Below are positions 17,257-25,691 of a stretch of DNA of 33,769 nt, in pieces. The notes beneath the pieces are model-generated. The model saw only the letters and a program-made list of their open reading frames with translations. It was not told the origin of the DNA and ran no database searches. The translations under genes were made by a program, and so were the position numbers. Positions within the stretch are counted from its first letter, which is position 1. Each line of letters opens with the position of its first letter. This DNA is from Thermodesulfobacteriota bacterium (GTDB lineage Bacteria; Desulfobacterota; Dissulfuribacteria; Dissulfuribacterales; QOAL01): contig JAADCZ010000014.1 in assembly GCA_013154175.1 (NCBI GenBank), forward strand, positions 1 through 33,769, written 5' to 3'.

Positions 17257-20200
17257 ATGGCCGAGACAAGTTTTACCCATCTTCACCTTCATACAGAATT
17301 CAGCCTCCTCGATGGGGCCATTAGGCTAAAGGACCTGTTTCCCAGGGCCAAGGAATATGGCTACGACTCCGTGGCAATCACTGACCACGGAAACATGTAT
17401 GGTGTGCTGAAATTCTACCAGGGTGCACAAAAGGCCGGCATCAAGCCAATTATCGGCTGTGAGGTGTATGTTGCCCCTGGAAGCAGGCATGACAGGAGCG
17501 CCAAGAGCCAGTCGGAAGCAGCCTATCATCTAGTGCTCCTTGCCATGAACCAGACTGGCTACAAAAACCTCATGAAGCTCGTCACCCTGGCAAACTTTGA
17601 AGGCTTCTACTACAAGCCCAGGGTGGACAAGGAAATACTCCAGCAGTTCAATGAGGGGCTCATTGCCCTTTCTGCATGTCTCCACGGGGAAGTAAGCCAC
17701 GCCCTTCTTCTGGGCAACGAGAAAAAGGCACAGGCCCTTGCAGAGACCTATGCGAGCATCTTCAAAGACAGGTTCTATCTCGAGCTTCAGGAAAATTCCA
17801 TTCCTGAACAAACTAATGTCAACCAGGGCCTGGTGGAGCTATCGAGAAAGCTTGGCATTCCCCTTGTGGCCACCAATGACTGCCACTACCTCAACAGGGA
17901 GGATGCCGATGCCCACGACGTGCTCCTCTGCATCCAGACAGGCAAGACGGTCAACGATTCAAAACGCATGAAATTCTCCACGGACACCCTCTTTTTCACC
18001 CCGCCAGAGGAGATGGAAAAGAGGTTTCAGTGGTGCCCCGAGGCCCTGGCTGCAACAAAGGAGATAGCAGAAAGATGCAATGTGGAGATAGAGACTGGCA
18101 AGCACCACTTCCCCCTGTTCCAGATCGACCCTGGCACCACCTATGAGGAGGAATTTGAAAGACAGGCAAGGAAAGGCTTCGAGAAGAGAAAGAAACAGCT
18201 CGACCTTGGCCCGGAAGAATTAAAGGTCTATGAGAGCAGGCTCGAGGAAGAGCTTGAAATCATAAAGGACAAGGGCTTTGCCTCCTACTTCTTGATTGTT
18301 GCCGACTTCATCAACTGGGCCAAGGACCACGGAATCCCCGTGGGTCCAGGAAGGGGGTCGGCTGCAGGCTCCCTGGTTGCCTACTCCATGGGAATCACCG
18401 ACATTGATCCTGTGCGCTATGGCCTCTTTTTTGAGCGTTTCCTCAATGTGGAAAGGGTCTCCCTTCCAGATATCGATGTCGACTTCTGCATGGCAAAAAG
18501 GGACGAGGTCATAAGGTATGTCACTGAAAAATATGGCGGCGAGGACTTTGTTGCCCAGATAATCACCTTTGGCCAGATGAAGGCCAAGGCTGTAATCAGG
18601 GACGTTGGCCGGGGCCTTGGAATGACCTACCAGGATGTGGACAAGATTGCAAAGCTCGTCCCTGACAAGCTCAACATTAGCCTTGAAGAGGCAATAAAAC
18701 TCGAACCAAAGCTCAAGGAACTTTCCCAGAAGGATGAGCAGATCAAGCGTCTACTAACTGTTGCCAGGGCCCTAGAGGGGCTGCCGAGGCATTCATCCAC
18801 CCATGCCGCAGGGGTTGTAATCTCAGACAAGCCCATGGTGGAATACCTTCCTCTCACCAAGGGTCAGGAAGGCGAGACTGTAACCCAGTTCGACATGAAG
18901 GATGTCGAGAAGGTGGGCCTTATAAAGTTTGACTTTCTTGGCCTAAAGACCCTCACCGTCCTAGATACTGCAGTCAAACTCGTAAAGAAACACTATGGCG
19001 AGGACATCGACCTTTCCTCCATCCCCCTAGATGATCCGAAGACCTTTGAGCTCCTCCAGAAGGGCGATACAACCGGGGTGTTCCAGCTTGAAAGTAGCGG
19101 CATGAAAAACCTCATAAGGCAGCTCAAGCCAACCACCTTCACTGATCTCATCGCCCTTGTGGCCCTTTACAGGCCAGGTCCGCTGGAAAGCGGAATGGTT
19201 AGCGACTTCGTAAAGAGAAAGCATGGCCAGGTGGAGGTAAAATATCTTCTTCCCCAGCTTGAGCCCATCCTCAAGGAGACCTACGGGGTAATCGTGTACC
19301 AGGAGCAGGTCATGAAGATTGCCCAGGAGCTTGCAGGCTACAGCCTGGGAGAGGGTGACCTTCTTAGGCGTGCAATGGGAAAGAAGATTCCCGAGGTCAT
19401 GGAGGCCCAGAAGGACCGCTTCATGAAGGGGGCCCTAGAGAAGGGAATCGACAAGGAAAAGGCAGAGACAATCTTTGACCTCATGGCAAAGTTTGCAGGC
19501 TACGGCTTCAATAAGAGCCATTCTGCAGCCTATGCCCTCATCTCCTACCAGACTGCATGGCTAAAGGCACACTACAGAATCCCCTATATGACTTCCCTTC
19601 TTTCCAACGAGCTTGGGAACACAGACGGGGTCGTAAAGTTCCTTGCCGAGTGCCGCTCGAGCTCCATCGAGGTGCTTCCTCCAGACATCAACAAGAGCGA
19701 GGAGGACTTCAGCATAGAGGATGAAAAGATTCGCTTTGGCCTCGCTGCAGTAAAAAATGTGGGTACGAGTGCCATCCGCGTCATCATCAGGGAGAGGGAG
19801 GAACACGGCCCATTCAAGGACTTCATGGACTTCGTCTCCAGGGTGGACCTTAAAAAGGTGAACAAGAGGGTTCTTGAAAGCCTTATAAAATCCGGGGCAC
19901 TCGACTGCTTTGGCCTCAAGCGTGCGCAGCTCTTTGAATCGATTGACGCGGCCCTTGACTATGGGCATAAAAAGCAGAGGGAGAAGAGCCTTGGACAAAA
20001 ATCCCTTTTCGACTGCGCACCCCTTGCCGGCGAGGCAACAGCAGCCTTCAAGATCCCTGATGTGGAGGAGTGGGATGAACTCGAACGGCTTTCCAAGGAA
20101 AAGGAGGCCCTGGGCTTTTACATAAGTGGGCACCCTCTCGATACCTTCCGGGATGATCTTGCGCGCCTTTCCACCCTGGATACCGATAGGCTTCCTGGTG

Positions 20201-20751
20201 TGCCAGAGGGCTCCAGGGTCTATGTGGCAGGCATCGTGCGGAGCAAGAAGGACAAGCTCACCAAGAAGGGGACCAAGATGTCCTTTCTCGTCCTGGAAGA
20301 CCTTACAGGGTCCATCGAGGTAATCTGCTTTCCAGAGGTCTACTCCAGGTGCAAGGAGATAATCGAGGGTGACAGGCCGATCTTCGTGGAAGGTCTCCTC
20401 AAAAAGGAAGGAGAGGACCAGGAAGAGCTTTCATGCAAGATTATCGCTGAAAAAATCGACTACCTACAGGATATCTGCACAAGAAGGACATGCGGTGTCA
20501 TCATCGAGCTCAAGGAGGAACAGGTTGGCAGGGCGGCTGTTGGCCAGCTAAGGGACGTTCTGAAACAAAACCCCGGAGAGCTTCCTGTGACACTCACTGT
20601 ACGCATCAACAACAAGGGGGTCGTACACCTGTCCCTTCCAGATGAATTCAATGTCAGGATGGATGAGGCCCTGGCCGATGGTGTCCAGCAGGTGCTGGGC
20701 TACCCTGCCCTGCGGGCAGAGTACGACACCCAGGACATGGTGCACGAGTAG
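17257..20751 (+). CDS. dnaE: DNA polymerase III alpha subunit
   Basis: This is the replicative DNA polymerase catalytic subunit, 1,164 residues, the usual DnaE length. The PHP domain opens the protein (HLHTEFSLLDGAIRLKDLF and ITDHGNMYGV). The polymerase core includes PGRGSAAGSLVAY and the catalytic aspartates in PDIDVDFC. The fingers segment HSSTHAAGVVIS and the segment YGFNKSHSAAYALISYQTAWLK are conserved, and an OB-fold (VYVAGIVRSKKDKLTKKGTKM) lies near the C-terminus. There is no sign of an intein or split. It follows guaA and ends 86 bases before the convergent response regulator gene. Confidence 0.97.
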   Translation: MAETSFTHLHLHTEFSLLDGAIRLKDLFPRAKEYGYDSVAITDHGNMYGVLKFYQGAQKAGIKPIIGCEVYVAPGSRHDRSAKSQSEAAYHLVLLAMNQTGYKNLMKLVTLANFEGFYYKPRVDKEILQQFNEGLIALSACLHGEVSHALLLGNEKKAQALAETYASIFKDRFYLELQENSIPEQTNVNQGLVELSRKLGIPLVATNDCHYLNREDADAHDVLLCIQTGKTVNDSKRMKFSTDTLFFTPPEEMEKRFQWCPEALAATKEIAERCNVEIETGKHHFPLFQIDPGTTYEEEFERQARKGFEKRKKQLDLGPEELKVYESRLEEELEIIKDKGFASYFLIVADFINWAKDHGIPVGPGRGSAAGSLVAYSMGITDIDPVRYGLFFERFLNVERVSLPDIDVDFCMAKRDEVIRYVTEKYGGEDFVAQIITFGQMKAKAVIRDVGRGLGMTYQDVDKIAKLVPDKLNISLEEAIKLEPKLKELSQKDEQIKRLLTVARALEGLPRHSSTHAAGVVISDKPMVEYLPLTKGQEGETVTQFDMKDVEKVGLIKFDFLGLKTLTVLDTAVKLVKKHYGEDIDLSSIPLDDPKTFELLQKGDTTGVFQLESSGMKNLIRQLKPTTFTDLIALVALYRPGPLESGMVSDFVKRKHGQVEVKYLLPQLEPILKETYGVIVYQEQVMKIAQELAGYSLGEGDLLRRAMGKKIPEVMEAQKDRFMKGALEKGIDKEKAETIFDLMAKFAGYGFNKSHSAAYALISYQTAWLKAHYRIPYMTSLLSNELGNTDGVVKFLAECRSSSIEVLPPDINKSEEDFSIEDEKIRFGLAAVKNVGTSAIRVIIREREEHGPFKDFMDFVSRVDLKKVNKRVLESLIKSGALDCFGLKRAQLFESIDAALDYGHKKQREKSLGQKSLFDCAPLAGEATAAFKIPDVEEWDELERLSKEKEALGFYISGHPLDTFRDDLARLSTLDTDRLPGVPEGSRVYVAGIVRSKKDKLTKKGTKMSFLVLEDLTGSIEVICFPEVYSRCKEIIEGDRPIFVEGLLKKEGEDQEELSCKIIAEKIDYLQDICTRRTCGVIIELKEEQVGRAAVGQLRDVLKQNPGELPVTLTVRINNKGVVHLSLPDEFNVRMDEALADGVQQVLGYPALRAEYDTQDMVHE

Positions 20752-20836
20752 GAAGGTGGCCAAGCCTCGGGCCCTTTGATGCTTCCGTGTCGTCTGTAAA
20801 AAAACAATCTGAAAATACCCAGGGCCGCTTCTGGTC

Positions 20837-21523
20837 TTAGTCTGCTGCAAAACGGTAGCCCACCCCTGCATGGGTAAGGATATAGGTGGGGTTTGCAGGG
20901 TCTGGCTCTATCTTCTTTCTTAGCCTTCTTACATGGACGTCAAGGGCCCGTGACCAGGGATACACCTCCTTCTTGTTCCAGAGGTGACTGCTCAGAAACT
21001 CCCTGCTGAGCACCTGCCCCCTATTTTCGAGAAAAAGGTTCAAGAGCTCATATTCCTTTTTGGTAAGATTCACGCTCTTGCCGTTGACCTCTATCATGCG
21101 TTTCTTTCTGAACACCTTGAGACTTCCAAGATCCAGCGGGTCCTGGTTTGCCACAGACTTTCTGCGCCTTAGACACGCTCGGATCCGTGCCTCGAGCTCG
21201 AGGTATTCGAAGGGCTTTGTCACATAGTCGTCTGCACCGAGCTCTAGCCCCCGAATCTTATCTGGAAGGGAATCCCTGGCGCTTACTATTATTATGGGCA
21301 CATCGGATCTCTTTCGTATCTCCTGACACACCACGAGGCCATCTATGTCTGGCAGCTTGAGGTCTAGGATTATTAGATCCGGTGCCAGCACATTGTAGCC
21401 TTCGAGAACCTCCGTCCCGGTAGAGGCCCCTACTGTTTCAAACCCATCGAGTTTTAGCTGATCCATCAGAACGGTTCTGATGTCGTCGTCATCCTCCACA
21501 ACTAAAATTTTGGGATTAGCCAT
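20837..21523 (-). CDS. OmpR/PhoB-family response regulator
   Basis: The 228-residue protein (from the preferred start) has an N-terminal receiver domain. It has the acidic cluster VVEDDDD, phosphoacceptor Asp54 in LIILDLKLPDIDG, and the conserved Lys in DDYVTKPFEYLE. A C-terminal winged-helix DNA-binding domain follows (LTKKEYELLNLFLENRGQVLSREFL and RALDVHVRRLRKKIEPDPANP). The frame reaches an ATG at 21544, but the ATG at 21523 (MANPKILVVEDD) has AAGGG eight bases ahead and overlaps the kinase stop. It is the cognate partner of the upstream histidine kinase. The closest candidate target is the divergent nitrogen-oxide cluster, whose promoter holds 11-base-spaced direct repeats; this is inference. 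Confidence 0.93.
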   Translation of the reverse strand: MANPKILVVEDDDDIRTVLMDQLKLDGFETVGASTGTEVLEGYNVLAPDLIILDLKLPDIDGLVVCQEIRKRSDVPIIIVSARDSLPDKIRGLELGADDYVTKPFEYLELEARIRACLRRRKSVANQDPLDLGSLKVFRKKRMIEVNGKSVNLTKKEYELLNLFLENRGQVLSREFLSSHLWNKKEVYPWSRALDVHVRRLRKKIEPDPANPTYILTHAGVGYRFAAD

Positions 21524-23075
21524 TTTCCTGACCCTTTTTTTCATCCTCTAGGCAAGGAATAAGAAAAAAGAAACAACTGCCACCTTTCCCATGCTTTCTA
21601 TCCGTAACCCCAATGATGCCTCTATGGGCCTTGATTATTCCCTTGGCAATTGCAAGCCCAAGGCCCATACCTGAATCAGACTTTGAATCCGTCCTTTGAA
21701 AAAACTTGTTAAAGATGCGCTCTCTATCCTTAGGGGGGATGCCAGGGCCATTGTCTTCGATGGTCACCTTCCAGTAGTCCCCTTCCCTGAAGAGCCTGAT
21801 TTCAATTGTATCCCTTTCTGGTGAAAATTTAATGGCATTGGAGAGAAGATTGATGATGACCTGCTCGAGACGTTTCTTGTCCATGCTCGCAAGGCAGGGT
21901 TCATCTGGCATGTGATAGTCGAGGTGAATCTTCTTTCGCCAGGCAAGTGGCATGGCAAGAAGGATGGCATCCTCCAACACCTCTGCCAGATCCGCCACTT
22001 CCTTGTGAAGGGCAAGCTCCCCACTTTCGAGCCTCGAACAATCAAGAAGGTCCTGGACCATGGAGGAAAGTTTCTGAACATTTCTCTGCAAAATGTTGAG
22101 ATAGGGCTCCTGGTCCCTGGAGCACTTTCTCTCAAGAATCGTTACGGCACCTTTAATGGCCGTAATGGGAGTTTTGAGATCATGGGTGATGTTGGTGAAA
22201 AAGTCTGATTTATACTTTTCGATCTTCTTTAGCTCATCATATGCAAGCTTCAGGCGTTCGAGTGCGGTGTCCGCCTCTTCCCTTAGTGCGCTTTGCCTCT
22301 TGGCCAAGGCAGAGACCATGTTGTTGAAGTTGTCTCCGACATTTTTCCATTCAAGACTCTGATCCAGATGCACCCGAACATCCAGATTCCCCTTTCTTAC
22401 CTCCTCTGCTGCATGGCTAAGCTCCTTCAGGGGATTTAGCACGTAGCTTCGAAGCATGAACCATAACAGGGTAAGGATAAGCAATATGCCGCTTATCATG
22501 TATATCGCATAATGAACGATATCCCTTTCCAGGGCAGTGAAGAAGTTGTTTGCATCCACCCCAATGGATATACAGCCTAGGACCTTGACCACCGGCTTTC
22601 TGGCATGGCAGCTCTGACACTCGTTTTCGAACACCAGGGGCCCCGCATATCTGAATCGATAGCTGCCTCCCTGATACTCGAGCTTCCAAACTTCGCGCTT
22701 TTTGCCAGAGACCATTTCATGAATGGCCTGCGCCTCGAATCTGTCTGGCATATGGGCGGGATTCTTTGTCTTCAAGACAGCTATCTTCAGGGAGAAGGGG
22801 CCCTTCATTCCCGATATGGCAGCGAGCTCCCCTGTAAAGGCCGAAGGGGTCTTCCTGACGAATTTGTCCCCTTCCTTCACGTAGATACCGTGCCACTTTG
22901 AAATGAGTTGCCTGGAAAACACAACAAAATGGTATATGCCCCTTGCCTGTTGAAGCAGTTGGGATAGTCCGGCCTGCTTGTACTGCTTACCCTGCCAGAC
23001 AAGAAAGATCGAGCCGAAGAGGCCAAAGATTACTATGAACCAGAAAAGGATTTTCTGGCCGAGCTTGGGAAACAT
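21516..23075 (-). CDS. Sensor histidine kinase with extracytoplasmic c-type heme motif (DUF3365/Tll0287-like sensor domain)
   Basis: The 519-residue membrane kinase has TM1 (about 8-28), a periplasmic domain (about 29-187), TM2 (about 188-208), HAMP (209-260), a dimerisation domain with phosphoacceptor His298 (THDLKTP), and an ATPase domain (NLLSNAIKFS, DNGPGIP, GMGLGLAIAKGII). The periplasmic domain contains CQSCH (153-157) within ENECQSCHARKP, a covalent heme attachment motif, in a context resembling the DUF3365 (Tll0287-like) heme sensor domains. It would sense redox state, oxygen or nitric oxide/nitrogen oxides through that heme. It sits between the cupin gene (5 bases upstream) and its response regulator (overlap), and faces the cytochrome cluster across a shared promoter region. 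Confidence 0.92.
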   Translation of the reverse strand: MFPKLGQKILFWFIVIFGLFGSIFLVWQGKQYKQAGLSQLLQQARGIYHFVVFSRQLISKWHGIYVKEGDKFVRKTPSAFTGELAAISGMKGPFSLKIAVLKTKNPAHMPDRFEAQAIHEMVSGKKREVWKLEYQGGSYRFRYAGPLVFENECQSCHARKPVVKVLGCISIGVDANNFFTALERDIVHYAIYMISGILLILTLLWFMLRSYVLNPLKELSHAAEEVRKGNLDVRVHLDQSLEWKNVGDNFNNMVSALAKRQSALREEADTALERLKLAYDELKKIEKYKSDFFTNITHDLKTPITAIKGAVTILERKCSRDQEPYLNILQRNVQKLSSMVQDLLDCSRLESGELALHKEVADLAEVLEDAILLAMPLAWRKKIHLDYHMPDEPCLASMDKKRLEQVIINLLSNAIKFSPERDTIEIRLFREGDYWKVTIEDNGPGIPPKDRERIFNKFFQRTDSKSDSGMGLGLAIAKGIIKAHRGIIGVTDRKHGKGGSCFFFLIPCLEDEKKGQENG

Positions 23076-23080
23076 TCGTG

Positions 23081-23422
23081 TTAAAAAAGTGGTGGACTAT
23101 GGACAATGAACAGCTTCAGCTTGCTATCCTTTCCATTTCTGACGCCGTGTTCCTCTTTGGCCGGCACAAGACAATAATCACCCGGGCCTAGGGGCTGCCA
23201 CGAGCCTGAGACGAAGATCTCCCCCTGCCCTTCAAGGCAATAAATTGAGTCGACGCTTTCATCATGGGTATGAACGGGAATTTCTATACCTGGCTCCAAG
23301 AGTAAAATGGACACCCCGAGGGATGCACCCTGGTCCTTTCCTGCAAGTTTTGCTATACTAACACCATTGAACTTTGGATGAGGCTCAAACTCAACCGCAT
23401 TGTTTCGTACGAAGATCGCCAT
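23081..23422 (-). CDS. Small cupin-domain protein
   Basis: The 113-residue single-domain cupin carries both cupin motifs: G-x5-H-x-H-x3,4-E (PGIEIPVHTHDESVDSIYCLEGQGE) and a second with GDYCLVPAKEEHGVRN, supplying the histidines and glutamate of a metal site. No enzyme family can be assigned; such proteins are often metal-dependent small-molecule binding or dioxygenase-like domains. GGAGGTGA lies just before the ATG at 23422, a strong ribosome site. It is the first gene of an operon with the heme-sensing kinase and response regulator, so it may bind a signal or modify a metabolite relevant to that system (inference). Confidence 0.85.
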   Translation of the reverse strand: MAIFVRNNAVEFEPHPKFNGVSIAKLAGKDQGASLGVSILLLEPGIEIPVHTHDESVDSIYCLEGQGEIFVSGSWQPLGPGDYCLVPAKEEHGVRNGKDSKLKLFIVHSPPLF

Positions 23423-23511
23423 AATTCACCTCCGCGTATCTATGTGTTTAAGGTGGGTAACAACCAACAAATTCAAGTAGAGTTAACAGGCCCTAACCAG
23501 CAATTTGATTT

Positions 23512-23548
23512 GTAACATCTTAGTAACATATTTAACCACACAGTAACA
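23512..23548 (+). promoter_or_regulatory. GTAACA direct repeats, candidate response-regulator operator
   Basis: GTAACA occurs at 23512-23517, 23523-23528 and 23543-23548, and again further up at 23457-23462, with a related GTTAACA at 23482-23488. The first two are exactly 11 bases apart and the third is 20 bases from the second, so they lie roughly on one helical face. OmpR/PhoB-type regulators commonly bind direct repeats of 11-base period. The block ends at the place where a -35 element would be expected for the -10-like box at 23560. Binding by the adjacent regulator is inferred. Confidence 0.5.
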
Positions 23549-23559
23549 GAAAAATTCGC

Positions 23560-23565
23560 TAAAAT
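23560..23565 (+). promoter_or_regulatory. Possible -10 box of the nitrogen-oxide cluster
   Basis: TAAAAT matches the -10 consensus at five of six positions. No TTGACA-like -35 is present 17 bases upstream. That position is occupied by the end of the GTAACA repeat block, which fits an activator-dependent promoter. Transcription would start near 23572, inside the adjacent palindrome. Motif evidence only. Confidence 0.4.
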
Positions 23566-23568
23566 TAA

Positions 23569-23587
23569 GATGGAAAAATTTTCCATC
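23569..23587. promoter_or_regulatory. 19-base perfect palindrome in the leader of the cytochrome cluster
   Basis: GATGGAAAA, one central A, and TTTTCCATC form a perfect inverted repeat 30 bases upstream of the napC/nrfH-like ATG, overlapping the inferred transcription start. It could be an operator for a dimeric regulator or, in RNA, a short hairpin at the 5' end of the message. No T-run follows, so it is not a terminator. Confidence 0.5.
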
Positions 23588-23617
23588 CTTCAAACTTCAG
23601 TGACCAGGAGGGTTTCA

Positions 23618-24178
23618 ATGAGGATTATCAAAGATAATGGGGGGGCGGTAGTCGTTGCATGTATTATTGCCTTCCTTGTGGCCCTTGTTGTGGCATTTTT
23701 CGCTGCAAAACAGGTCCAATCTACCAGCACAGTGGAGTTTTGCAATTCATGCCACGAAATGCACCCGTTTTACAAGACCTGGGCTGCAGGTAAACACGGT
23801 ACAGATGCCAAGGGAGTGATAAGGGCCAGGTGCGTTGACTGCCACCTACCCCATGACAGTCTTGCCAATTACCTAAAGACCAAGGCCTTGGCAGGCCTCC
23901 ACGACATCAAGGCCCACTGGATGGGCAAGAAGACAGATTGGCTCAAACTCTGGGAAGAGAGGGGGCCATACGTGCATTCCGCCTACAACTCAGGATGTAT
24001 GGAATGTCACAAGGAACTGGTGGCTCCTGGCATTCCCCTAAAGGCCTACACCGCACACAAGGCATTTCTCGTTGGGCAGACCAAGAAGACATGCCTGGAC
24101 TGCCACCATGAGGTGGGCCATGGAGACATCGTCAGCGAGTTCAGGGAGCTAGCCAAGAGGTCCCAACGCAAGGAATGA
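23618..24178 (+). CDS. napC: NapC/NrfH-family tetraheme cytochrome c, membrane quinol dehydrogenase
   Basis: From the ATG at 23618, with AGGAGGG six bases ahead, the product is 186 residues. It has one N-terminal membrane anchor (about 9-30) and four CxxCH motifs (42-46, 72-76, 127-131, 159-163). The first motif reads CNSCHEM, the arrangement in NrfH where a Met follows the heme-binding His. The frame extends to an upstream ATG at 23570, but that start lies in the promoter palindrome and would put charged residues before the anchor. The family oxidises menaquinol and passes electrons to periplasmic reductases. In this position it could serve NapA (as NapC) or the HAO-like cytochrome next door (as HaoC/NrfH). 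Confidence 0.92.
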   Translation: MRIIKDNGGAVVVACIIAFLVALVVAFFAAKQVQSTSTVEFCNSCHEMHPFYKTWAAGKHGTDAKGVIRARCVDCHLPHDSLANYLKTKALAGLHDIKAHWMGKKTDWLKLWEERGPYVHSAYNSGCMECHKELVAPGIPLKAYTAHKAFLVGQTKKTCLDCHHEVGHGDIVSEFRELAKRSQRKE

Positions 24179-24224
24179 TTTGCTTAGGTTTTATAAAAAT
24201 TCAAAATAAATAAGGAGGGTTAAC

Positions 24225-25589
24225 ATGAAAGAGTTATTAACCAAAATGGGCACATTGTTATTGGCCGTCATCTTTTTGGGGCTGATAACAGGTGCGGCAC
24301 TTGCCGAAGAGTACTCTGGCAACGCCACGCCCAAGCTCTTCAAGGAGCTAGTTATAAAACGTGGCATGTCTCCAGAGGCCGCAAAGTGCATCGAATGTCA
24401 CTCAAAGAAGACTCCTGGAATCGTGGAGTCGTGGAAAAAGGGAAAGATGGCCCACGCCTCTGTATCCTGCTTCGACTGCCACGTGGTGGAAAAGAGCTCA
24501 CCAATGGCAAGCCAGTGTTCTGGAATCAAGGGGTCGAACATCTACATCTCCCCAATGGTTTCTTCAAAGACATGCTCCCGCTGCCATCCACAGGAGGTTG
24601 AGCAGTTTCTGAAAAGTGGCCATGCAAAGCTGGCCAGCTACCCTGTTGTGGAAAAGAAAAAGACCCTGAACCTGATTTATCACCTGGAGGGTGCCGAATT
24701 TATTGGTAACTCCAGGTCCAATTCCAGCAACTGGGCCTCGAGAGAGGCAGGATGCCAGATGTGCCACGGTGGTCAGGTAGAGCTTGGCCCAGACCACAAG
24801 CCAATCAAGAACACCTGGCCAGGTGGTGTTGGAACCAGGTACCCCGATGGTTCTGTTGGAACTTGTACAGTCTGCCACACAAGGCATCAGTTCTCTATCG
24901 AAGAGGCAAGGAAGCCCGAGGCATGTGCAAGCTGCCACCTTGGCCCTGACCATCCAGACATTGAAATCTACATGGAGAGCAAGCACGGACAGATCTTCGC
25001 CACCCAGGGCGAAACATGGGAATGGGACAGCGCTCCTGATGCATGGCAGCCAGGTGACTACACCGCTCCCACATGCGCCACTTGCCATATGAGTGGAATT
25101 GGCGATCTGACCACCACCCACAACATCAATGAAAGGCTCAAGTGGGATCTGGTTCACCCCAAGAGCGTTATCCGCTCTGGCGAAAGGGGTGACGGTGAAA
25201 AGGGTGCAAAGCTCATGAGACAGGTTTGCGCCAACTGCCACGGCCCAACCCAGATACAGAAGGAAATCAATACCCTGGACGACGCAGTCGCCCTTTACAA
25301 CTTCTACTGGGATGGTGCTGTGAAGATGAAGAAGGAGCTGGAGGCCAAGGGACTTCTGGGCAAGGATCCATGGTCTGACGGATTCCAGGAAATCATGTAC
25401 TACCTGTGGCACCATGCAGGAAGGCGTGCACGTCAGGGTGCTGCAATGAACGGACCCGACTATGCACACTGGCATGGATTCTTCCAGCTCTTCCAGATGT
25501 ATAAGGATCTGCAGCAGATCTACAACTACCGTATGAAGAACAACAAGATCGAGGATCTCAGCACTGTTATGAGCACAGGTCCCCTTTAA
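24225..25589 (+). CDS. haoA: Octaheme hydroxylamine oxidoreductase-like cytochrome c (HAO family)
   Basis: This 454-residue secreted protein has a signal peptide (cleavage near GAALAEE) and exactly eight CxxCH motifs, starting at residues 55, 82, 117, 177, 214, 234, 284 and 335. The segments [23 protein letters not shown] and [24 protein letters not shown] are characteristic of HAO-family octaheme cytochromes, and D242/H243 lie where the family's catalytic Asp-His pair is found. HAO oxidises hydroxylamine in nitrifiers; relatives in nitrate-ammonifying anaerobes act reductively on nitrite or hydroxylamine. Next to NapC/NrfH and NapA with no NrfA visible, reductive use is the better reading (inference). 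AAGGAGGG precedes the ATG. Whether Tyr413 forms the heme crosslink of oxidative HAOs is not decidable here. Confidence 0.9.
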   Translation: MKELLTKMGTLLLAVIFLGLITGAALAEEYSGNATPKLFKELVIKRGMSPEAAKCIECHSKKTPGIVESWKKGKMAHASVSCFDCHVVEKSSPMASQCSGIKGSNIYISPMVSSKTCSRCHPQEVEQFLKSGHAKLASYPVVEKKKTLNLIYHLEGAEFIGNSRSNSSNWASREAGCQMCHGGQVELGPDHKPIKNTWPGGVGTRYPDGSVGTCTVCHTRHQFSIEEARKPEACASCHLGPDHPDIEIYMESKHGQIFATQGETWEWDSAPDAWQPGDYTAPTCATCHMSGIGDLTTTHNINERLKWDLVHPKSVIRSGERGDGEKGAKLMRQVCANCHGPTQIQKEINTLDDAVALYNFYWDGAVKMKKELEAKGLLGKDPWSDGFQEIMYYLWHHAGRRARQGAAMNGPDYAHWHGFFQLFQMYKDLQQIYNYRMKNNKIEDLSTVMSTGPL

Positions 25590-25624
25590 TAGGTAAGCTC
25601 TCTAGGAGCATAAACAACTGAATA

Positions 25625-25666
25625 AAGGCTGTGGTTTGTAGGGAGCCACAGCCTTGTTACATTTTT
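25625..25666 (+). terminator. Intrinsic terminator between the HAO-like and porin genes
   Basis: AAGGCTGTGG and CCACAGCCTT (25625-25634 and 25646-25655) form a perfect 10-bp stem with an 11-base loop, followed a few bases later by ATTTTT. It lies 36 bases after the HAO-like stop. The porin has its own strong ribosome site (AAGGAGGG), so partial read-through is plausible. Confidence 0.75.
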
Positions 25667-25691
25667 AAAACAAAAAAAGGAGGGATTAGTA

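Noticed and set aside
20752-20836. Possible terminator between convergent dnaE and response regulator genes
   Set aside because: Only short, imperfect GC pairings are seen and no hairpin with a T-run on either strand.
23461-23520. Search for an FNR/NnrR-type box (TTGAT-N4-ATCAA) before the cytochrome cluster
   Set aside because: TTTGATTT is present but the second half-site is missing, so no FNR-like site is claimed.
23570-23617. Upstream ATG start for the NapC/NrfH-like gene
   Set aside because: It lies inside the palindrome and has no ribosome site, while the ATG at 23618 has AGGAGGG and puts the membrane anchor at the N-terminus.
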